NCBI RefSeq assembly: GCF_026013365.1
Contig: NZ_JAPDOE010000004.1
Span: forward strand, 186,001-250,000
Direction: 5' to 3'
Source: Paenibacillus sp. LS1
GTDB lineage: Bacteria > Bacillota > Bacilli > Paenibacillales > Paenibacillaceae
DNA length: 64,000 nt
In this document: positions 9,369 through 18,146 of the stretch, piece by piece
How the letters are laid out: each line of letters opens with the position of its first letter
Numbering within the stretch: the stretch's first letter is position 1
Made by a program: the position numbers and the translations under genes
The notes under the pieces: generated by a model
Told to the model about the DNA's origin: nothing
The model's database searches: none
What the model saw: the letters and a program-made list of their open reading frames with translations, nothing else

Positions 9369-11081
9369 ATGTTCAGCAGATTCAAGATCAAGAGTATCGG
9401 TCTGCGTATCAGCATCGCGTTCTACTTGTTAATCCTCTGTTTAATTGTTTTGAGTGTCACGATTGTCACCCGGATGAATTCAATTGAATCCAACACTAAC
9501 GAAATTACGAACAATTGGATGCCATCAATCCAGCAAATTAACCGGTTAAACTATACCACAGAGCATGTCCTGTCACTAAGTTATCGTCACTTTGACGCAG
9601 ATGAATCGGACAAGGTATTCTTGTCAGAAGAGCGTACCAAGTATATTCGTGAAACGACGCAGGCGATTAAAATCTATGATCAGCAGGAGAAGTCTCCCGA
9701 TGAACTCGAACACTGGACTGCGTTCAAGAATAAATGGGAAGCATATCTCAAGATTAATACGCAATCGATCAAGTTGAGTGATGAGGGGCAGACACAGCTG
9801 GCGAAGGAAGTGTCGGAAAAAGGTGCTGATTCCTTTGACGCGATGCAAGTCGATCTGGATTATCTTGTGGAATACAATCAGGAACAGTCCAATCTTGCTG
9901 CTGCTCAAACGATCAGATCTGTGCAGGATGGCAGATTGTTCATCATTTTTGGAGTTCTCATCATGATTGTTATTACAGCGATCAGTATTCCGATTATTCG
10001 TTCACAGGTCGTAAAACCGCTGCTACGTGTCATTAGTGCGGTGAAACTGATTGCAGAAGGCCAATTGAATGTTCAGGACATACATACCAAACATGAAGAT
10101 GAAGTCGGTGTGCTGGCCAAAGCGGTGAATGACATGAAAGGTAACCTGACTTCCATGGTGCTGAGCGTCAGACGAATTGCGGAAGCTGTCAATCGACAGA
10201 GCGGTGAACTGGCAATCTCTTCGGAAGAGGTTAAGATTGGTAGTCAGCAAATTGCTGTGACAATGGAAGAGTCAGCCAAGGCGGCGGAAAGCCAGGCAGA
10301 GACAGCCGTGGAATCCGCACGTACGGTTGAAGCTTTGAATGATCACATCCAGAAGCATACGGAACAAGGCAGCCAGCTGCGCGTCATGTCCGATCTTGTA
10401 CTGGAGCAAGGGCTGAATGGTCGCAAGGCGATGGAACAGTCGGTGCAGCAGATGCAACAGATATCCGGTTCGGTCTCGGCTTCCATGAGCAAGATGGAAC
10501 GGTTGAATCGTAAAAATGAAGATATTTCCAAGCTGGTTCAGGTCATTCACGACATTGCACGCCAAACCAACCTGCTGGCATTGAATGCCTCCATTGAGGC
10601 AGCACGTGCGGGAGAGAGTGGACGCGGATTCGCCGTAGTGGCATCAGAAGTGCGGAAGTTATCTGAGGCTGTGCAGACTTCAGTGGAAGAGATTACGGCG
10701 ATTACCGAGGATATTCAACAGGATTCACAAGGGGTAGTTGCAGAATTGCGCACGGGCGTTCAGGAAACCGAACTGGGTCAGGAACATGTGCTTGCTTCGG
10801 GTCAACTGTTCCGTACAATTAATGAATCGGTGGAAGGTATGGTTGGTGTTATCGGCACCATGACGGATGGCCTCGCAGGCATGCAGGAAGCAAGCGGACG
10901 CATGAATGATTTCAGTCAGCAGATTTCCGCTGTTTCGGAACAATCGGCAGCCAGTGTGGAGGAAGTTTCGGCATCGGCAGAAGAGCAGGTTAGTTCCATG
11001 GAAACGATTAGCGGCAATATTCAAAGTCTGAAAGAATTGTCTGAAGATCTGCTTACATCCATTGAAAAATTAAAAATATAA
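9369..11081 (+). CDS. Methyl-accepting chemotaxis protein
   Basis: Membrane chemoreceptor of 570 residues. Order of parts: a first membrane segment (about 11-34), an extracellular four-helix-bundle type sensor domain (about 35-188), a second membrane segment (about 190-211), a HAMP domain (about 212-264), and the coiled-coil signalling domain. Its hairpin tip reads [20 protein letters not shown], near residue 397-416, and binds CheA/CheW. The start has AAGGGGG upstream. The ligand is unknown. No che genes are nearby, as is usual for scattered receptor genes. A short inverted repeat (TTCTTC/GAAGAA) follows the stop. Confidence 0.95.
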   Translation: MFSRFKIKSIGLRISIAFYLLILCLIVLSVTIVTRMNSIESNTNEITNNWMPSIQQINRLNYTTEHVLSLSYRHFDADESDKVFLSEERTKYIRETTQAIKIYDQQEKSPDELEHWTAFKNKWEAYLKINTQSIKLSDEGQTQLAKEVSEKGADSFDAMQVDLDYLVEYNQEQSNLAAAQTIRSVQDGRLFIIFGVLIMIVITAISIPIIRSQVVKPLLRVISAVKLIAEGQLNVQDIHTKHEDEVGVLAKAVNDMKGNLTSMVLSVRRIAEAVNRQSGELAISSEEVKIGSQQIAVTMEESAKAAESQAETAVESARTVEALNDHIQKHTEQGSQLRVMSDLVLEQGLNGRKAMEQSVQQMQQISGSVSASMSKMERLNRKNEDISKLVQVIHDIARQTNLLALNASIEAARAGESGRGFAVVASEVRKLSEAVQTSVEEITAITEDIQQDSQGVVAELRTGVQETELGQEHVLASGQLFRTINESVEGMVGVIGTMTDGLAGMQEASGRMNDFSQQISAVSEQSAASVEEVSASAEEQVSSMETISGNIQSLKELSEDLLTSIEKLKI

Positions 11082-11219
11082 CCTTCTTCTTTTAATAGAA
11101 GAAACTGGACACACACAGACGGCGATTCGTAGAAATTCAGCATCATTTTGAACTGTTGACCTATAACGTAAGTTGACAAGATCGCTTCGATTTTCATTGG
11201 TTATAATCTCAAATAAAGT

Positions 11220-11257
11220 AAGGTGTTCCCGAATAATGGGAATGCCTTATTTTTTTC
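11220..11257 (+). terminator. Terminator-like hairpin downstream of the chemoreceptor gene
   Basis: AAGG-TG-TTCCC pairs with GGGAA-TG-CCTT, leaving a symmetric TG/TG internal loop, and is followed by A and seven T. It sits about 140 bp after the chemoreceptor stop. A TATAAT at 11202-11207 just before it makes a very short transcript possible, but its only TTGACA (11173) is 23 bp away, too far for a normal promoter. Confidence 0.65.
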
Positions 11258-11304
11258 TTACTATTAGATACGAGCAAGGAAATGATAGTTGTCTAGGAGC
11301 CTGA

Positions 11305-11318
11305 CATTGTATACAATG
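11305..11318. promoter_or_regulatory. Perfect 14-bp palindrome, candidate operator
   Basis: CATTGTATACAATG is a perfect palindrome about 100 bp upstream of the methyltransferase gene. The TTGTATACAA core is typical of GntR-family operator half sites (family knowledge). No matching regulator is adjacent, so function is speculative. Confidence 0.35.
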
Positions 11319-11418
11319 ACTACCTGAAGCTAACGTAACAGCCGATATTCGCTATGTCTTCAATAGCTAGTATTTATATAGAAGAAAACATGAGTTTTGC
11401 AGGAAGGAGAGGATAATT

Positions 11419-12396
11419 TTGTCTGAAGAATTACCTGGTATTCACCCTGTTTCTGGGAAATACATCTACACCTTTGCTTGCCACGAGAATGAACGCGAAT
11501 TATGCACGCTGGAGCTGGACACACTGCTCGAACCGAGTTCGGAGATTCGCTCAGACGGGGGTTCGTATGTGTGGTCCGAACGATGTATTCCACCTGGACG
11601 TAGTCCTTTTATCCACGGCAGATTGGACGTGATCGGCGAAGGGGACACTGTGACGGATCTGCTTCCTCTTGCCAAAGATATTCACCTGCTGCCAGATGAG
11701 ACATTTAAGGTAGTCTGTCTGAAAGAAGGCGATCATGCCCCTGATTATGAACAGTCTCGTCAACTGGAAAAAGAAGTCGGTATGTGCATTAAAGGCAAGG
11801 CACAGATGAAGCAACCTAAGGTGACTTTCGGCCTAATCCAAACAGGAGAAAAATGGATCTTGGGCCAGTGGACAGAAGCGGATCGATCTTGGCAAATTCA
11901 CCGGCAAAAGCCGCAAAACTACTCGACTGGATTAGGCGTCACGCTCGCCAGAGCATTGGTTAATATTGCTGTTCCGAAGGTGGAAAACCATTATTTGCTT
12001 GATCCGTGCTGTGGTATGGGAACGGTTGTAATTGAAGCTTTATCCATGGGAATTGATGCAAAAGGTAACGATCTGAATCCTCTGGCTGTCCGAGGTGCAC
12101 GTATCAATCTGCCGCATTATGGACATGATTCGGATCGAATCACACTGGGAGATATGAATGAACTGGAAGGTTTGTATGATGCAGCAATTTTGGACATGCC
12201 TTATAATCTCTGCTCTGTACTTCCAGATGCTGAGCAACGAGCCATGCTGGAGAGTTTGCGCAGATTGGCAAAACGTGCAGTAGTTGTTTCCACAGAGTGG
12301 GTAGAAGAGCACTTGTTGGAAGCGGGATGGGTGGTAAAAGAGTATCGTACAGTACACAAAGGCACGTTTATACGTCATATTTGGCTGTGTATGTAA
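11419..12396 (+). CDS. Class I SAM-dependent RNA methyltransferase-like protein
   Basis: Protein of 325 residues related to the TRM11/UPF0020 group of nucleic-acid N-methyltransferases. The TTG start has AAGGAGAGG at 11404-11412. The C-terminal half carries the Rossmann SAM-binding motif DPCCGMGTVVIEAL (about residue 196-209), an acidic motif near GNDLNPLAVRGA, and a catalytic loop DMPYN (about 258-262), a variant of the (D/N)PPY motif of amino-methyltransferases. The N-terminal half is divergent and I cannot assign a THUMP domain with confidence. The likely substrate is tRNA or rRNA. It stands alone between two terminators. Confidence 0.8.
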   Translation: MSEELPGIHPVSGKYIYTFACHENERELCTLELDTLLEPSSEIRSDGGSYVWSERCIPPGRSPFIHGRLDVIGEGDTVTDLLPLAKDIHLLPDETFKVVCLKEGDHAPDYEQSRQLEKEVGMCIKGKAQMKQPKVTFGLIQTGEKWILGQWTEADRSWQIHRQKPQNYSTGLGVTLARALVNIAVPKVENHYLLDPCCGMGTVVIEALSMGIDAKGNDLNPLAVRGARINLPHYGHDSDRITLGDMNELEGLYDAAILDMPYNLCSVLPDAEQRAMLESLRRLAKRAVVVSTEWVEEHLLEAGWVVKEYRTVHKGTFIRHIWLCM

Positions 12397-12408
12397 GCGT
12401 AAAAAAAC

Positions 12409-12451
12409 AAAAACTCTACCTCTGAGGAAATTTCCAGAGGTAGAGTTTTTT
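12409..12451 (+). terminator. Rho-independent terminator
   Basis: A 15-bp perfect stem (AAAACTCTACCTCTG at 12410-12424 with its complement at 12435-12449) has T-rich flanks on the + strand and A-rich on the 5' side, so it could work in both directions. Confidence 0.92.
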
Positions 12452-12487
12452 ATTGCTTACAATATCCATTGAACTAACTGTTTAGAC

Positions 12488-12653
12488 GAGAACGAGAGGA
12501 CAGAAAAAACTGAAGAAGCGGAGCTAAAAGCTTTCTGTAAGAAAGCTGCATCGGAAGCATACTCTTCGCCTTTATTCACAGATTTTCACTTTTATAAAAG
12601 TGAATCAAAAAATCTGGGAATAACAGTGATCGGAAGGTTGTTCTGTCATCGGA
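12488..12653 (+). repeat. Intergenic structured repeat, copy C (diverged)
   Basis: Third, more diverged copy of the repeat, lying between two convergent genes. It keeps the AGCTTTCT/AGAAAGCT hairpin (12529-12547), the linker TGCATCGGAAGCAT, and the nested stem: 12-base arms at 12575-12586 and 12609-12620 (one mismatch) enclosing a perfect CACTTTTATAAAAGTG palindrome. The tail GGGAATAACAGTGATC matches copy A, after which similarity fades. It has the same orientation as the other two. Confidence 0.75.
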
Positions 12654-12733
12654 GTTGTAAGTCTAAATCTTTTTAGTTCAATGTATAGCGTTGATCTGAT
12701 TTGCACAATATTGCATGGGAACGGGTGTTTGTG

Positions 12734-13690
12734 TTAATATTTATGACTATAATCCACAAGGTTCATCGGAAGGGTATCGCCAGCAACGTAAGCTTCCAAA
12801 TTTTTGACGAAAATATCGACTGCTCGATCTGCGTATTGCTCTGTACTTCCTGCGATATGAGGCGTAATCAACACGTTATCCATGCCCCATAGCGGGTGGT
12901 CTGCCGGAAGGGGTTCTTCTTCAAACACGTCCAGTGCGGCGAAGGCAACCTGGCCGTTTTGGAGTGCATTCAGCAAGGCTTCCGTTTTTACACTGGGGCC
13001 ACGGCCCACATTGACGAAGCAGGCACCGGATCGGAACTGCTCAAATGCAGTTTGATCATATATATGTTTGGTTTCATCAGTTAACGGTAGAATGTTAATT
13101 ACATAATCGCCCTGGTTCAAGGCTTCATGTAAACCGGTCATGTCGTACATTTGATCCACATTGGGGACATCCTTACCTGAGCGGCGAACTCCGATTGTGC
13201 GCATGCCGAGTGCTTTGAGAATGCGGGCTGTTTCCGTTCCGATCTCACCCACACCAACGATGACCGCTGTTTTGCCATGCAGTTCCGGCAGTGGTTTGGC
13301 AGGAGCTTTCCATTCGGACTGTTGTTGATGCAACATGGCTTGTCTCAGCCAGCGACTGTGGGATAACATCATGCCCAGAATGATTTCGGTGATTGGAATC
13401 GCGTGGACCCCATTTGCACTGGTGACCTGAACATTCTTTTGTTGCAAATCCGCGAAGGGGAGACTGTCCACACCTGCGGACCAGACCTGGACCCACTTCA
13501 GCAGGCTGTCCTGTTTCAGAGCATGTTCAGTGACGAGTGGTGACCAGCCGAAAATAATCTCAGCCTCTTTCAACTCAGCGGGGTCCAATTCCTTGGCTTT
13601 TCCAAATTTCAGGGTGTATCCCGGCGCAGCATTCTGAATGCGTTGTTGCTGTTCTTCGGATAGAGATGGAAAACATACAATTTTACCCAT
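12734..13690 (-). CDS. D-isomer-specific 2-hydroxyacid dehydrogenase
   Basis: NAD(P)-dependent oxidoreductase of 318 residues that interconverts 2-hydroxy and 2-keto acids. The ATG is preceded by a perfect AGGAGG. It has the two-lobed family architecture, with the nucleotide-binding motif GVGEIG at 146-151. The catalytic triad is visible: Arg230 (NVGRGP), Glu259 (DVFEEEP) and His278 (TPHIAGS). The subtype lacking a conventional C-terminal lobe extension is close to glyoxylate/hydroxypyruvate or phosphoglycerate dehydrogenase-like proteins. Substrate cannot be assigned. It is transcribed divergently from thpR and convergently to the methyltransferase gene. Confidence 0.9.
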   Translation of the reverse strand: MGKIVCFPSLSEEQQQRIQNAAPGYTLKFGKAKELDPAELKEAEIIFGWSPLVTEHALKQDSLLKWVQVWSAGVDSLPFADLQQKNVQVTSANGVHAIPITEIILGMMLSHSRWLRQAMLHQQQSEWKAPAKPLPELHGKTAVIVGVGEIGTETARILKALGMRTIGVRRSGKDVPNVDQMYDMTGLHEALNQGDYVINILPLTDETKHIYDQTAFEQFRSGACFVNVGRGPSVKTEALLNALQNGQVAFAALDVFEEEPLPADHPLWGMDNVLITPHIAGSTEQYADRAVDIFVKNLEAYVAGDTLPMNLVDYSHKY

Positions 13691-13840
13691 AATGTGTGGT
13701 CCTCCTGAGATATATAGTTTGATGAGTTTGATAATTGAAGTGTATCAGATTTGATGTTGGATGTGCATTACGGTGGAAAATGCAGGAATCTAGCCTTATT
13801 TGCAAAATCAGATCTTTGTGTCACTCTATACTTACCCAAC

Positions 13841-13870
13841 TTGAAACAATATGTATAGTTATGAAATAAT
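13841..13870 (+). promoter_or_regulatory. Candidate sigma-A promoter for thpR
   Basis: TTGAAA (13841-13846), an 18-base spacer and AATAAT (13865-13870) lie 28 bases before the thpR start codon. Confidence 0.4.
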
Positions 13871-13897
13871 AGAGCGAACTTTAGAGAGGTGTATGCA

Positions 13898-14500
13898 ATG
13901 AATAACCAATCATATCAGGATCATGCATCCCGGCGGGAAAGATTGTTTGTAGCGATTCGTCTTCCTGTAGCTGTTCAGCAGTCTCTTCAGATGGATGCGA
14001 GGCTTGTACAGAACAAGCTTGATTTTCGTAAATGGACAGATCATAGAGATTTTCATATAACCTTGCAATTTCTGGGGGACACCTTCGTTAGTGATATTGG
14101 ACATCTGCGAAAAGCATTGCGCTCAGCAGTAGCCGGATTCCGGGCTTTCGAACTTCAGCTATCGGGCTGGGGCACATTTGGGCTTGAAGAAGCCCCTAAA
14201 GTGCTCTGGAAAGGTGTTAGCGGAGAGGTGAATCCATTGCTTTCGTTACAAAAAGAGATCGTGAAGGCTACTTCAACCCTTGGGTATGAAGCTGAATTAA
14301 GACCATTTGCTCCGCACATTACAATCGCCAGAAAGTTTCTGGGGCAGCTTCCAGGTAATGAGAATAAAGGGGTATCCGGAGTGCTTCCGGAACATTCCAC
14401 AGGTGCTAATTCATGGATGGTGGAGGACGTTGTACTTTATGTGACAAGGCTTGGGCAATCGCCAATGTATGAGGTCGTGGATACGTTCTCTTTTTCCTGA
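13898..14500 (+). CDS. thpR: RNA 2',3'-cyclic phosphodiesterase (2'-5' RNA ligase family)
   Basis: Protein of 200 residues of the 2H phosphoesterase superfamily. It opens 2',3'-cyclic phosphates on RNA ends and can show 2'-5' ligase activity in vitro. The two signature HxTx motifs are present, HITL at 53-56 and HITI at 140-143, one from each pseudo-symmetric lobe. The ATG at 13898 has AGAGAGGTG six bases upstream; the in-frame GTG at 13889 is part of that site. It stands alone. Confidence 0.92.
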   Translation: MNNQSYQDHASRRERLFVAIRLPVAVQQSLQMDARLVQNKLDFRKWTDHRDFHITLQFLGDTFVSDIGHLRKALRSAVAGFRAFELQLSGWGTFGLEEAPKVLWKGVSGEVNPLLSLQKEIVKATSTLGYEAELRPFAPHITIARKFLGQLPGNENKGVSGVLPEHSTGANSWMVEDVVLYVTRLGQSPMYEVVDTFSFS

Positions 14501-14527
14501 AAATCATTTTTATGCCATAAAATCACA

Positions 14528-14556
14528 TTGACATTACGTTTATCCCTATGTAATAT
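14528..14556 (+). promoter_or_regulatory. Sigma-A type promoter of the cell-wall hydrolase gene
   Basis: TTGACA (14528-14533), a 17-base spacer and TAATAT (14551-14556) lie 75 bases before the start codon. Vegetative expression is suggested, rather than a sporulation sigma factor. Confidence 0.6.
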
Positions 14557-14630
14557 TAGCCATCGTTATTCAAATTCTTTTTTTTGGGTTACTTAGATTA
14601 GGGAATTGTTTCGACAGGAGGAATCTTCGA

Positions 14631-15488
14631 ATGAACATTATAAGCAAGAATCGTTGGGTAGCACCGATGTTATCAGTGCTGCTTGTATGTATAGTGGGGG
14701 TAAATGTCGTTCAGGCGACGGGGAAGTGGAATGAAGCTAGTGATAGTAAACAGATGACCGAACTTGCGGCTTCTGTGCAAAATAACCAATCATCTACGCA
14801 AGAAGAGAGGCGTATGATGGAAGATGGGACAAGTCTGTCCTCTAATCTGTCTGCCCAAACCTTAGCGTGGACTGAAACTCTGCCAGCGAAGAACTGGCTT
14901 ACGACTACTCAAGAAGAGCAGGAATTGCAAGAAGCCAAGGCCAAGAACAAAGCTAGAGCTGTAGCTGCGGCCAAAGCCAAAAAAGAAGCTGCACTGAAAT
15001 TGGCCAAAGTGGAACGTGCCAAAGCGGTAGCTGCTGTAACAACTCCCCCCCAAAAACTATACTTTACGCGGACCGAACTTTTGAACCAGGAAGACTCGAA
15101 ACTTGCAACCTGGTCATACAGTGTGTCCGATAAAGAACTGCATCTGCTGCAAAAAATCGTCATGGCAGAAGCAGAAGGTGAACCGTACGAAGGCAAGGTG
15201 GCAGTTGCCAATGTTGTCTTAAACCGGCTGCGGTCAGCCAATTTTCCCGATACCATTTACAAGGTCATCCATCAGAAATCCCAGTTCAGTCCTGTAGCGA
15301 ACGGACGTTTGAAACGTGTGGTTCCCAATGAGGACAGTATCAAAGCAGTCAATGCTGCGCTGAATGGGAAGAAGGAAGTTGCCGATGATACGTATTATTT
15401 CTTGTCATTGACGCTTGCCGACGATCTGACAGTTGCCCGCTCGAAGAAAAAAGTAAAAACGATCGGTCATCATACTTTTTACAAGTAA
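14631..15488 (+). CDS. SleB/CwlJ-type cell wall hydrolase
   Basis: Exported protein of 285 residues. It has an N-terminal signal or anchor segment (about 10-30), a Ser/Gln-rich linker, a charged Ala/Lys-rich helix (about 98-135, probably coiled coil), and a C-terminal Hydrolase_2 domain (about 175-284). That domain starts LLQKIVMAEAEGEPYEGKVAVA, where the Glu following MAEAE is in the position of the catalytic acid of SleB-type muramidases or lytic transglycosylases. It ends HHTFYK as in the family. SleB and CwlJ act in spore cortex breakdown, but the sigma-A-like promoter and lack of a germination neighbour leave a vegetative role open. Confidence 0.88.
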   Translation: MNIISKNRWVAPMLSVLLVCIVGVNVVQATGKWNEASDSKQMTELAASVQNNQSSTQEERRMMEDGTSLSSNLSAQTLAWTETLPAKNWLTTTQEEQELQEAKAKNKARAVAAAKAKKEAALKLAKVERAKAVAAVTTPPQKLYFTRTELLNQEDSKLATWSYSVSDKELHLLQKIVMAEAEGEPYEGKVAVANVVLNRLRSANFPDTIYKVIHQKSQFSPVANGRLKRVVPNEDSIKAVNAALNGKKEVADDTYYFLSLTLADDLTVARSKKKVKTIGHHTFYK

Positions 15489-15651
15489 TTGACCCGTAAA
15501 TTCTGCAAACAGGCAGGGTAGTTAACTGTGTGTGCATCGCACAGACCTTGAAAAAGCCTGAATCGTAGTTTTATTTCGTTATTCTCAAATATCGTTATAC
15601 TCTAAATTACCCTTTTTTCTGCCAAATCATACGGTGGATTTAGCGAAAATA

Positions 15652-15693
15652 AAAGAAGGTTCCCTTCCAAAATGACGGAAGGGAACCTTCTTT
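15652..15693. terminator. Bidirectional terminator
   Basis: A perfect 17-bp stem (15652-15668 with 15677-15693) with an 8-base loop, flanked by A-rich and T-rich sequence, sits between convergent genes. Confidence 0.93.
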
Positions 15694-15763
15694 GTATATA
15701 AGGAGTATTTGTCTTGTCCCCTATAACACCTCGTGAGAGCTGTTCTATAGGTCCATAGAGGCA

Positions 15764-16978
15764 TCAGAATGGCATTCTGGTACCTGACAAGGACGTGGCA
15801 GCAATTCCGGCTGTGAAGCGCTCCACGGGCGTTGTTGTGACTTCGGATGTTGTCGGGAATAATAAGTCATGGACAGCTTGTGCACAACACGTTGGATCAT
15901 AGGCTGAACGATTGCCTGAATTAAGGGCTACGTTCAGCGGGCTTTCAGCTTGAGAGGATGCCTGCTCGCATAATTGTCTAAAACGATTGGTGATTACGTC
16001 GGCAGAGTGAATGACCTGACCGTATCCGGCTTGTACAAAGTATTCACAGTTCTCTTCCTCTTGACCTGCCAGCGGAGGGATGAACAGCATCGGTAGACCC
16101 TTGGCTAGCGCTTCAGTGCATGTCATGCCACCTGGCTTCGTGATCAGCACATCGGATACATCCATCAGTTTGCTTACTTCCCGTGTATATCCCAGGATGC
16201 GAATATTAGGGTGCTGGAAGCAAGGCATTTCCTTCATTTTCGCGATCATTTTCTCGTTGCTTCCAAGACAGAAGACCATTTGCACACGATCTGCCCAGGA
16301 CGTGAGAGCTTTCATATGATCCTCATCAAAAGAAAGTCCCCAGCCTCCACCCATGAGAAGCGCGGTAGGCATGTTCTGAAGCCCCAACTCTTCTCGCAGC
16401 TTCACCTTGTCGCCTGCTTCCCAGAAGTCCGGATGCACAGGAATTCCTGTGATCTGAATGTGAGAGGGATCGACACCCCGGATCTCAAGCAATGCTTTGA
16501 CCTGAGGGGTAGAGACCAGATATTTGTTCACTTCCGGATTAATCCATGTTCCATGCACATCATAATCCGTCACGACGGTATAGAGTGGAATATTCAGACC
16601 CTGGCGCTTGAGCCGAGAGATCACTGCATTTGGAAAAGGATGGGTACAGATCACCGCATCCGGTTTCAGCTGTGATACAACCTGCGCCGTCTGTGTATAG
16701 AAAATTCGGTGTAACGCCAGTTTGGTAAAGCCGTTTAATGATTTGTTGTACTGGGTGCGGTACAACAGGCTGACCAGTTTGGGTTGAACCGACAATGTCT
16801 TTCGATATGCAGAAAAGATTAGCGGAGCCACCGTTGGGTTTAAAAATTTGCCTAGTTCAATGACACGACTGTGAACATGTGGACTGACTTTTTTGATGCC
16901 ATGTGCCAGCGCATGAGCGGCCTGAGTGTGACCGGTACCGAATCCTTCCGATAATAAGAGCACTCTTGGTTTTCGCAT
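15764..16978 (-). CDS. MGDG synthase-type glycosyltransferase (diacylglycerol glucosyltransferase-like)
   Basis: GT28-family membrane-associated glycosyltransferase of 404 residues, related to UgtP, which puts glucose from UDP-glucose on diacylglycerol to make glycolipids and the lipoteichoic acid anchor. The start at 16978 (MRKPRVLLLSEGFGTGHTQAA) has AAAGGTG six bases upstream; an upstream frame of 30 codons is not needed. The N-terminal MGDG_synth lobe (about 15-180) and a C-terminal GT28 nucleotide-sugar lobe (MGGGWGLSFD and TKPGGMTCTEAL) are clear. Assignment as UgtP itself is not proven. An uncharacterised paralogue is possible, since Paenibacilli usually carry several. Confidence 0.82.
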   Translation of the reverse strand: MRKPRVLLLSEGFGTGHTQAAHALAHGIKKVSPHVHSRVIELGKFLNPTVAPLIFSAYRKTLSVQPKLVSLLYRTQYNKSLNGFTKLALHRIFYTQTAQVVSQLKPDAVICTHPFPNAVISRLKRQGLNIPLYTVVTDYDVHGTWINPEVNKYLVSTPQVKALLEIRGVDPSHIQITGIPVHPDFWEAGDKVKLREELGLQNMPTALLMGGGWGLSFDEDHMKALTSWADRVQMVFCLGSNEKMIAKMKEMPCFQHPNIRILGYTREVSKLMDVSDVLITKPGGMTCTEALAKGLPMLFIPPLAGQEEENCEYFVQAGYGQVIHSADVITNRFRQLCEQASSQAESPLNVALNSGNRSAYDPTCCAQAVHDLLFPTTSEVTTTPVERFTAGIAATSLSGTRMPF

Positions 16979-17245
16979 GAGTTCACCTTTATTCATAAGT
17001 TTAAATTCAAGATTAAAATATTCATCGTTTATTCTAGCTATGGATTGCGTTACTACATGAATATACATTGAAACGCAAAATCATGTTTCTTCTATGAATA
17101 TTTACACTATATATCTTACTCTGAGACAGCCTAACTTCATTTATGTGCGTATTGTTTGAGTCATCTTACACTATAGACGACGACAGAAGGAGTTTCCACT
17201 GCATTTAGGTTAAAAAATATTAACACAATTTTTTAAATGTTAGGG
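16979..17245. other. Intergenic region upstream of two divergent genes
   Basis: No gene is seen. The region must hold the - strand promoter of the glycosyltransferase gene and ends where the + strand promoter of the TetR gene starts. I find no convincing -35/-10 pair on the - strand. Confidence 0.5.
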
Positions 17246-17274
17246 TTGCAATCTGTTTTCGAAGGTGGTATTGT
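17246..17274 (+). promoter_or_regulatory. Candidate promoter of the TetR gene
   Basis: TTGCAA (17246-17251), 17 bases, TATTGT (17269-17274). The candidate operator follows immediately, where a bound repressor would block transcription. Confidence 0.5.
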
Positions 17275-17280
17275 AGTTTT

Positions 17281-17311
17281 TGACCGAATGACTGAATTGT
17301 ATTTTTGGTCA
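17281..17311. promoter_or_regulatory. Candidate TetR operator, site 1
   Basis: The core is TGACT-N13-GGTCA (17289-17311), preceded by another TGACCGAA (17281-17288). The same 5-13-5 dyad, as TGACC-N13-GGTCA, occurs at 18030-18052 before the yhgE gene. Confidence 0.5.
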
Positions 17312-17358
17312 TTTATATGGAACGTTTGAACAATGAATCAGAATGAAGGAGGGATTAG

Positions 17359-17940
17359 ATGGCTCCGATTGACAGGAGACAGCAGGTGATACATGCAGCA
17401 GCCCAGTCGTTTGCCATGTTTGGATACAAAGCAACGACGATGGATCAGGTTGCCAAGATTGCGAATGTTGGCAAAGGAACGATCTATACGTTTTTCACGA
17501 ATAAGGAACAATTGTTTGATCAGATCCTGGTAGAAGTGATTCAGGAAATGAAGAACATTGCACATCGTGAAGTACATCAGGAAAGTGCATTTTTCGATAA
17601 TCTGTTTCGTGTACTGGATGCATTGTTGGAGTTTCGTCGTGATCACGATCTGCTTGTTAAGCTATCTCAGGAACTGAAGGACTTTGGTACACTGCAGGCC
17701 AAGGAAGGTTTGGACAAAGTGGAGAAAGTGATCTCCGATTTTTTGGCTCGGGAGCTTGTGAAAGCGAAAGAAAATGGAGAGATTCGGGATTGTGACCCAC
17801 AAGTTGTCGCTTTTATGATGATTCGCCTGTACATTGCGCTCACCTCAGACTGGAGCAAACAACATCAACCGCTGAGCAAAGAGGAAATTAAGACTTACTT
17901 TCGCCTTTTCTTAATGGAAGGAATTGCTGCTGTAACGTAA
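17359..17940 (+). CDS. TetR/AcrR family repressor (YhgD-like)
   Basis: DNA-binding regulator of 193 residues. The N-terminal TetR helix-turn-helix (about 8-55) contains MDQVAKIANVGKGTIYTFFTNKEQLF; the C-terminal ligand domain is all-helical and diverse. AAGGAGG precedes the ATG. It is directly upstream of a YhgE/Pip gene, the same arrangement as yhgD-yhgE in Bacillus subtilis (established knowledge), and both genes have the same candidate operator upstream. Autoregulation and control of yhgE are therefore likely (inference). Inducer unknown. Confidence 0.9.
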   Translation: MAPIDRRQQVIHAAAQSFAMFGYKATTMDQVAKIANVGKGTIYTFFTNKEQLFDQILVEVIQEMKNIAHREVHQESAFFDNLFRVLDALLEFRRDHDLLVKLSQELKDFGTLQAKEGLDKVEKVISDFLARELVKAKENGEIRDCDPQVVAFMMIRLYIALTSDWSKQHQPLSKEEIKTYFRLFLMEGIAAVT

Positions 17941-17993
17941 TCCGAATTTAATCTACTATAATATAAGGGTTTTTACGCGTATCAAGCAGTGAG

Positions 17994-18020
17994 ACTTGTC
18001 GGAAGACAGGTTGTTTTTTT
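17994..18020 (+). terminator. Rho-independent terminator between TetR gene and yhgE
   Basis: ACTTGTC (17994-18000) and GACAGGT (18005-18011) pair with one G-U around GGAA, followed by TG and seven T. It implies that yhgE has its own promoter. Confidence 0.8.
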
Positions 18021-18029
18021 GCTCTAAAG

Positions 18030-18052
18030 TGACCGTTTGGGGAAAGTGGTCA
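18030..18052. promoter_or_regulatory. Candidate TetR operator, site 2
   Basis: TGACC-N13-GGTCA, matching site 1 in arm sequence and spacing, located between the terminator and yhgE. Confidence 0.5.
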
Positions 18053-18146
18053 TTGCGTGTTTCAGTATATTTTCTGGAATGCGACATTGTATTTCATTAT
18101 GGTTATTCCTGCTCACAGAGCAGAGAGATTAAGGGGAGAAAATGAC

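Noticed and set aside
11173-11207. TTGACA and TATAAT as a promoter
   Set aside because: The spacing is 23 bases, too long for a sigma-A promoter, and only a terminator-like hairpin follows.
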